Positions 15,457 through 18,403 of a DNA stretch of 18,403 nt are shown here, one piece after another. A model generated the notes under the pieces. It was given only the letters and a program-made list of their open reading frames with translations. It did no database searches and was not told where the DNA came from. The translations under genes were made by a program, and so were the position numbers. The stretch spans positions 1 through 18,403 of the forward strand of contig MAGV01000024.1 of the NCBI GenBank assembly GCA_001717015.1, in the 5' to 3' direction. Numbering within the stretch: the stretch's first letter is position 1; the number at the start of each line of letters is the position of its first letter. Source of the DNA: Candidatus Methanosuratincola petrocarbonis (ex Vanwonterghem et al. 2016). GTDB lineage: Archaea > Thermoproteota > Methanomethylicia > Methanomethylicales > Methanomethylicaceae.

Positions 15457-15603
15457 CCCCTTCTTAAAGGCAAATAAAGAATAATATGAAAGTATTTAAC
15501 TCTAACGCCTCGCAGACGAGCGTGGACCCCATATAAGCCTCCACGAACACGTCTCCGGAGTATAAAAGGTTTGATGGGAAGGCAAAATGCTCGTTTGAAG
15601 GAA
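15457..15603. other. Non-coding gap between rps13 and tRNA-Ser
   Basis: 147 bases without a credible gene. On the minus strand it holds the rps13 promoter, a small CTCG/CGAG hairpin near 15508-15519 and a second TATA-like site. On the plus strand AGTATAAAAG (15559-15568) looks like a TATA box that would face into the antisense of the tRNA. No C/D or H/ACA RNA signature was found. Confidence 0.4.
15491..15500 (-). promoter_or_regulatory. TATA promoter for rps13-rps4-rps11
   Basis: The minus strand reads GTTAAATACT about 36 bases upstream of the rps13 ATG, leaving a leader of about 10 bases. A second TATA-like GGCTTATATG lies about 40 bases further upstream (near 15531-15540). Confidence 0.5.
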
Positions 15604-15654
15604 TGGCGCCGAGGGGGGGATTTGAACCCCCGAGACCCTTACGAGTCACAAGCT

Positions 15655-15675
15655 CTCAGGAAGAGCCCTAGCCTT
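15655..15675 (-). other. tRNA-Ser intron 2 (21 nt, canonical position 37/38)
   Basis: Follows G37 and precedes A38. Bulges read AG|A on both sides. The central helix would be C32-U33-G34-G35 against CCUG, with one U-U mismatch, and the inner helix is weak (AGG/CUU), so it is a relaxed BHB. Because GAGA is repeated at both ends, the cut could shift by a base or two without changing the mature tRNA. Confidence 0.8.
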
Positions 15676-15683
15676 CTCCAGGC

Positions 15684-15698
15684 ATGAGCCCTATCGGA
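15684..15698 (-). other. tRNA-Ser intron 1 (15 nt, position 29/30)
   Basis: Sequence TCCGATAGGGCTCAT. It sits in a compact BHB: outer helix UAGG/CCUG, central helix GAGC/GCUC (4 perfect bp), 5' bulge AA|U, 3' bulge AU|G, inner helix CC/GG with loop GAUA. Cleavage after the second base of each bulge gives exactly this intron and places G30 opposite C40. Non-canonical positions of this kind occur in Thermoproteota and relatives. Confidence 0.88.
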
Positions 15699-15753
15699 TT
15701 GCTCCCTACCAGGCTAGGATACCTCGGCTTGTACCTCCCTAACAAATGGAGGC

Positions 15754-15765
15754 GGATATTTTTTT
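15754..15765 (-). promoter_or_regulatory. TATA promoter of tRNA-Ser
   Basis: The minus strand reads AAAAAAATATCC, centred about 32 bases upstream of the tRNA 5' end, the expected TATA distance. It lies in the 53-base gap after the methyltransferase gene. Confidence 0.6.
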
Positions 15766-15781
15766 GCTTTTTCCTCCGCGG

Positions 15782-16420
15782 TCAATCGTGGAGATCCCTC
15801 ATACTAGAACTGCCGAGAGGGTTCTTGAGGGACCTAAAGACCCTGTAGCCGCTCTTTTTTGAGACGGTAGTTATGTTTTGGAAGACGTCCTCCATCTTCC
15901 TTGGGATCGCGTTTACCCCTTTGCGGAGCACGATCTGCAAGAACCCGCCGTCCCTAAGGTGGCCGAAAGCCCCCTCGATCATCGGGAAGATCGTCTTGTA
16001 GCCTGCAGCCAGGGGCGGGTTCGAGACGATCGCGTCGAAGTACCTGCCCCCCAGCAGGGAGTACAAATCGCTGTGCAGGACCTCAGCGTTCTGGACATCA
16101 TTCCTCTCTATGTTCTCCCTGACCAGCTTCACGGCGGCGGGATTAACGTCCACCATCGTGACCTTAAGCGCAGGGTAAAGCTTTGCAATGGCTATCCCTA
16201 TCGCGCCGTAACCGCACCCCATGTCCAACACTTCACCTGAATCGGGGAGCTCCAGACTGTCTATCAGCACCAGGGTCCCCAAATCGACCTTGTCCTTTGA
16301 GAAGACCCCGCTTGAGCTAGCGAACTCAAGGAACTGCCCCCTGATATTCAGCCTTATGAAAAAACGCCTTTTGGGCTGGACTGGCCTAGAGTCGTAGTAG
16401 TGGCTAGCGTGTTGACCCAT
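15782..16420 (-). CDS. RsmC-like SAM-dependent methyltransferase
   Basis: 212-residue class I methyltransferase of the MTS (RsmC/RlmG-like) group, probably acting on guanine N2 in RNA. Motif I is VLDMGCGYGAIGIA (about 64-77), motif II VTMVDVNPAAV, and the catalytic SNPPL (133-137), the (N/D/S)PP(Y/F/W/L) signature of N-methyltransferases. N-terminal FEFASSSGVFSKDKVDLGT-type region is typical of the single-domain form. ATG 16420 follows the cbf5 stop (16422) with GGTGA at good spacing; GTG 16429 is the alternative. Its coupling to the RNA-modifying cbf5 supports an rRNA or tRNA target, which remains inferred. Confidence 0.88.
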   Translation of the reverse strand: MGQHASHYYDSRPVQPKRRFFIRLNIRGQFLEFASSSGVFSKDKVDLGTLVLIDSLELPDSGEVLDMGCGYGAIGIAIAKLYPALKVTMVDVNPAAVKLVRENIERNDVQNAEVLHSDLYSLLGGRYFDAIVSNPPLAAGYKTIFPMIEGAFGHLRDGGFLQIVLRKGVNAIPRKMEDVFQNITTVSKKSGYRVFRSLKNPLGSSSMRDLHD

Positions 16421-16421
16421 G

Positions 16422-17396
16422 TCACTCACCCGATGTCCACCCCTTCGGGTAAGTCCCGGGCTCCATGACTATCCTTTCGGTGTCGGCTAGAATCCCGCTT
16501 TCGGAACGGATGCACTCCTCGCTGCTGAGCCTCGCCTTTGCAATCCCGACGAGCTCGCCCTTTCCGGTCATTATGCAGAGCGTATCTCCGGGCTTGACGC
16601 CCTTGCTTATCTTGAGGAGACCGGGCGCTGCAAGGCTTGCCCCGTGGCATATTGCATCCACTGCAGAGTCCCTGATGAACGCCTTGGGGAAATCCCCCAG
16701 GAAATCCTCGATCGGCGAGACGACCTCCCTGAGGGCATTCTCGTCCCCCCTATCCTTCCAGAGCGTGATCGCGTCGAGGAGCTCGTGGAGCGTATGGAGG
16801 CCCTCATCCTCCCTGAACGGACCCGCCCGCGTCCTCCGGAGCTCGCGCATGTGGGCACCCACACCCAAGACCTCGCCCAGATCGTGGCAGAGCTTCCTGA
16901 TGTAGGTCCCAGCCTCGCAGCTGACCCTCATCAGGACGTACTTGCCGTCCTTTTCCAAGACTTCGATCGAGTAGATGTTCCTGACCCTGAGGGCACGCTT
17001 GACTGCCGAACGCACTGGCGGGAGCTGATATATTGGGCCGACAAATTCACTTACGGCAGCCTCGAGGCGTTCCCTGGCCACATCCTCGTGAAGCTCCATG
17101 ATGCAGACATACTCCTTACCGGACCGCATCACGAATGAGATTATCCGAGTCGCCCTCTCGAGAGTGATCGGGAGCACGCCGCTGACCTTTGGATCCAGGG
17201 TTCCGCCGTGGCCAGCCCTCCCAAGCGAGAGGAGACGCTTGACCCAAGCCACTACCTCGTGGCTGCTCGGTCCCGGAGGCTTGTCAAGGTTAATCACCCC
17301 TGTGGCGAGATACTCACTTAGCGGCCTTTCCCTGGGTCTCCACCCGTGCGATGGGCCCGATGGCTCTTCGACCTTGACTAGGTACTCGCCGTTCAA
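16422..17396 (-). CDS. cbf5: tRNA/rRNA pseudouridine synthase Cbf5 (archaeal TruB/dyskerin)
   Basis: Catalytic subunit of H/ACA RNPs; also makes tRNA Psi55 in archaea. 324 residues. TruB domain: GVINLDKPPGPSSHEVVAWVK, then AGHGGTLDPKVSGVLP with catalytic Asp68; later YIRKLCHDLGEVLGVGAHM. A C-terminal PUA domain begins near residue 240 (AICHGASLAAPGLL). The gene is continuous: no intron, unlike the cbf5 genes of many Crenarchaeota. Start TTG 17396 (MNGEYLVK) is the only in-frame candidate near the N-terminus; GGTG is 8 bases upstream. Followed without gap by the methyltransferase. Confidence 0.97.
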   Translation of the reverse strand: MNGEYLVKVEEPSGPSHGWRPRERPLSEYLATGVINLDKPPGPSSHEVVAWVKRLLSLGRAGHGGTLDPKVSGVLPITLERATRIISFVMRSGKEYVCIMELHEDVARERLEAAVSEFVGPIYQLPPVRSAVKRALRVRNIYSIEVLEKDGKYVLMRVSCEAGTYIRKLCHDLGEVLGVGAHMRELRRTRAGPFREDEGLHTLHELLDAITLWKDRGDENALREVVSPIEDFLGDFPKAFIRDSAVDAICHGASLAAPGLLKISKGVKPGDTLCIMTGKGELVGIAKARLSSEECIRSESGILADTERIVMEPGTYPKGWTSGE

Positions 17397-17433
17397 AAAG
17401 ACGCACCATTCATCACGAAATTTGTCCCCTGCT

Positions 17434-17442
17434 CTATTTATC
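17434..17442 (-). promoter_or_regulatory. Possible TATA box before cbf5
   Basis: The minus strand reads GATAAATAG directly after the cmk stop, about 40 bases before the cbf5 start. Position is suitable, but the sequence is only a moderate match. Confidence 0.3.
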
Positions 17443-18015
17443 TTATCGCCTGCCGAAGTGTGTCGTGAGATATAGGTCTATCACGGACTTGAGCAGGGCG
17501 ACGATCTCATCCTTGCCCCATATCGACGTGTTCACAACGAAATCATACCCCGAGAGGTCGGAGATGTCGATGCCGTATATCGAGAGGTAGCGCTGCCTCT
17601 CGTTCTCCTGCCTATCCTTCGTCCTAATGACCGCTTCCTCGATAGGTATGCCCTCCCGCTCCGCTATCCGGCGGGCCCTGACCTCGAATGGAGCCGTGAG
17701 GTAAAAACTGAGCTTCGGGACGCCTCCCGAGAACCAGGAGACGAGCCTGCCCTCCAGGATGCAGCCGCCTGCCCTGGCGTACCCCTCTGTCCTCAGGTCT
17801 ATCTCCCTGTCGACCGAAGGATCGGAAGCGGAGACCTTCGAGAGCTCCTCAATTGAGAGCCCCCTCTCCTTAGCGATCGAACGGAATATGGAGCCTGCTG
17901 AGTGGTGTGGGATGCGGTACAGCTCAGCAAGTCTGGAGGCGCAGTGCGACTTCCCCGAGCCCGGCGGTCCGCTTATCGTCACCAAGAAACCTTTTGGGAA
18001 CGTTGGTTTTTCCAA
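17443..18015 (-). CDS. cmk: Cytidylate kinase (archaeal type)
   Basis: Phosphorylates CMP/dCMP with ATP. 190 residues, the compact archaeal form. P-loop GPPGSGKS (16-23), then PHHSAGSIFRSIAKERG (substrate side), GGCILEGRLVSW, and the lid ARRIAEREG...TKDRQENERQRY. Start is TTG 18015, 15 bases after the EMC3-like stop, with a GGGGG run upstream. The order EMC3-cmk-cbf5 is widespread in archaea, sometimes with L34e and L14e between cmk and cbf5; neither is present here. Confidence 0.96.
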   Translation of the reverse strand: MEKPTFPKGFLVTISGPPGSGKSHCASRLAELYRIPHHSAGSIFRSIAKERGLSIEELSKVSASDPSVDREIDLRTEGYARAGGCILEGRLVSWFSGGVPKLSFYLTAPFEVRARRIAEREGIPIEEAVIRTKDRQENERQRYLSIYGIDISDLSGYDFVVNTSIWGKDEIVALLKSVIDLYLTTHFGRR

Positions 18016-18030
18016 TTCAATGCCCCCGCT

Positions 18031-18403
18031 CTAGTCGGCGGCCGAAGGTAGTCCGAAGATCCGTTGGATCAGCGAGGAGACGCTGAAGGACGAGAGTAGG
18101 TACCAGACCCAGAAATTAAGCTCCGTCCCAACAAATGGCAGGGATATCGGAGATACCGCGACAGTCAATTGGTTGTACCCGAAGACGGCATAGAATACAT
18201 AATAGAATATGAAGAACGGGATGATCGTGAAGATGAGGGGCTTGAACTGTTCCTTCGACATCTCTGCCTGTGCTGTCTTGATCGCCTGCTCCTTCTTCTT
18301 CAGCCTTGCGATCGCCTTCTCGTCCTTGGACCTTATCGCCTGGGTGTATTCCTTCTGCCAGGCCCTGACTTCGGATGTGCGCCGCCTCAGGAGGTCCACG
18401 TCC
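18031..18403 (-). CDS. EMC3/TMCO1-family membrane protein (DUF106), partial
   Basis: The C-terminal 123 residues or so of an Oxa1-superfamily membrane insertase homologue; the N-terminus lies beyond 18403. Visible: a charged coiled-coil segment (RRRTSEVRAWQKEYTQAIRS, KAIARLKKKEQ), the MSKEQFKPLIFTIIPFFIFYYVFYAVFG transmembrane region, and a second hydrophobic segment ending WVWYLLSSFSVSSLIQRIFGL. This coiled coil followed by transmembrane helices is the DUF106 pattern. In archaea it is normally encoded next to secY-adk and cmk, in line with a role in membrane protein insertion. Confidence 0.93.
   Translation of the reverse strand, partial: DVDLLRRRTSEVRAWQKEYTQAIRSKDEKAIARLKKKEQAIKTAQAEMSKEQFKPLIFTIIPFFIFYYVFYAVFGYNQLTVAVSPISLPFVGTELNFWVWYLLSSFSVSSLIQRIFGLPSAAD

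Larger units (their letters stand above)
15604..15728 (-). tRNA. tRNA-Ser (anticodon GGA) with two introns
   Basis: Class II tRNA on the minus strand with encoded CCA. Acceptor GCCGAGG pairs with CCTCGGC (7 bp), discriminator G73, D-arm TCCTAGCCTGGTAGGGA, T-arm GGGGG-TTCAAAT-CCCCC and long variable arm with stem GACTC/GGGTC, loop GTAA. G73 and the long arm fit archaeal tRNA-Ser. The gene is 125 bases; without two introns the anticodon region cannot fold. Removing 15684-15698 and 15655-15675 gives stem CAAGC/GCTTG (5 perfect bp) and loop C-U-GGA-G-A, with the anticodon GGA at 15679-15677 and U33 present. Mature length is 86 plus CCA. It has its own TATA box upstream. Confidence 0.92.

Noticed and set aside
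15464..15649. 61-residue minus-strand ORF overlapping the tRNA
   Set aside because: It overlaps the 3' half of the tRNA gene, has no family resemblance, and its sequence is explained by the tRNA and non-coding gap.
1..18403. CRISPR arrays, insertion sequences, prophage or defence genes
   Set aside because: No repeat-spacer pattern, transposase, integrase or inverted terminal repeats were found; the window is packed with conserved housekeeping genes.

Overview
The window is a single-direction stretch of an archaeal chromosome: every recognisable gene lies on the minus strand, so reading order runs from base 18403 down to base 1. Archaeal identity is clear from L7Ae, L18e, L24e, S28e, S6e, RpoD/RpoN, aIF2-gamma, aIF5B and Cbf5, from TATA-type promoters, and from a lipid pathway with isopentenyl phosphate kinase. 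Two tRNA introns (one at a non-canonical position) plus an mRNA intron suggest a Thermoproteota/TACK-type archaeon with a broad-specificity splicing endonuclease. A Methanomethylicia-, Korarchaeia- or similar lineage would fit, but I cannot fix the taxon. G+C is mid-50s per cent by eye. Shine-Dalgarno sites resembling GGTGATC are common, and many starts are TTG or GTG.

Layout in the direction of transcription. (1) 18403-15782: an EMC3/DUF106 membrane protein (cut by the window edge), cytidylate kinase, the pseudouridine synthase Cbf5 and a small SAM methyltransferase. (2) 15728-15604: a tRNA-Ser(GGA) interrupted by two introns. (3) 15456-11741: the S13-S4-S11-RpoD-L18e-L13-S9-RpoN ribosome/RNA polymerase cluster, with an internal promoter before rpoD. 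(4) 11694-6455: from a strong promoter overlapping the end of rpoN, S2, a MEMO1-family protein, a strongly degenerate GHMP-kinase homologue at the usual mevalonate-kinase position, isopentenyl phosphate kinase, type 2 IPP isomerase and a polyprenyl diphosphate synthase, i.e. the late steps of archaeal lipid precursor synthesis. (5) 6378-4657: glutamyl-tRNA synthetase. (6) 4573-3130: L7Ae (with an unusual charged tail), S28e, L24e and nucleoside diphosphate kinase. (7) 3051-1: aIF5B, S6e and the N-terminal part of aIF2-gamma.

The main discovery is in aIF5B (infB). The gene looks broken by an in-frame TAA, but the break is a 27-nt segment (2860-2886) that folds with its flanks into a textbook bulge-helix-bulge (BHB) motif: 6-bp outer helix, 3-nt bulge, 4-bp central helix, 3-nt bulge, 7-bp inner helix. 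Cutting at the normal positions in both bulges removes exactly nine codons including the stop and restores the conserved switch-I sequence GAM-TQHIGA. This is best read as a protein-coding archaeal intron in a core translation GTPase. The same logic applied to the tRNA-Ser gene gives two introns (15 nt at 29/30 and 21 nt at 37/38) and a perfect mature anticodon stem, which independently supports active BHB splicing in this organism. The cbf5 gene, the classic host of archaeal mRNA introns, is uninterrupted here.
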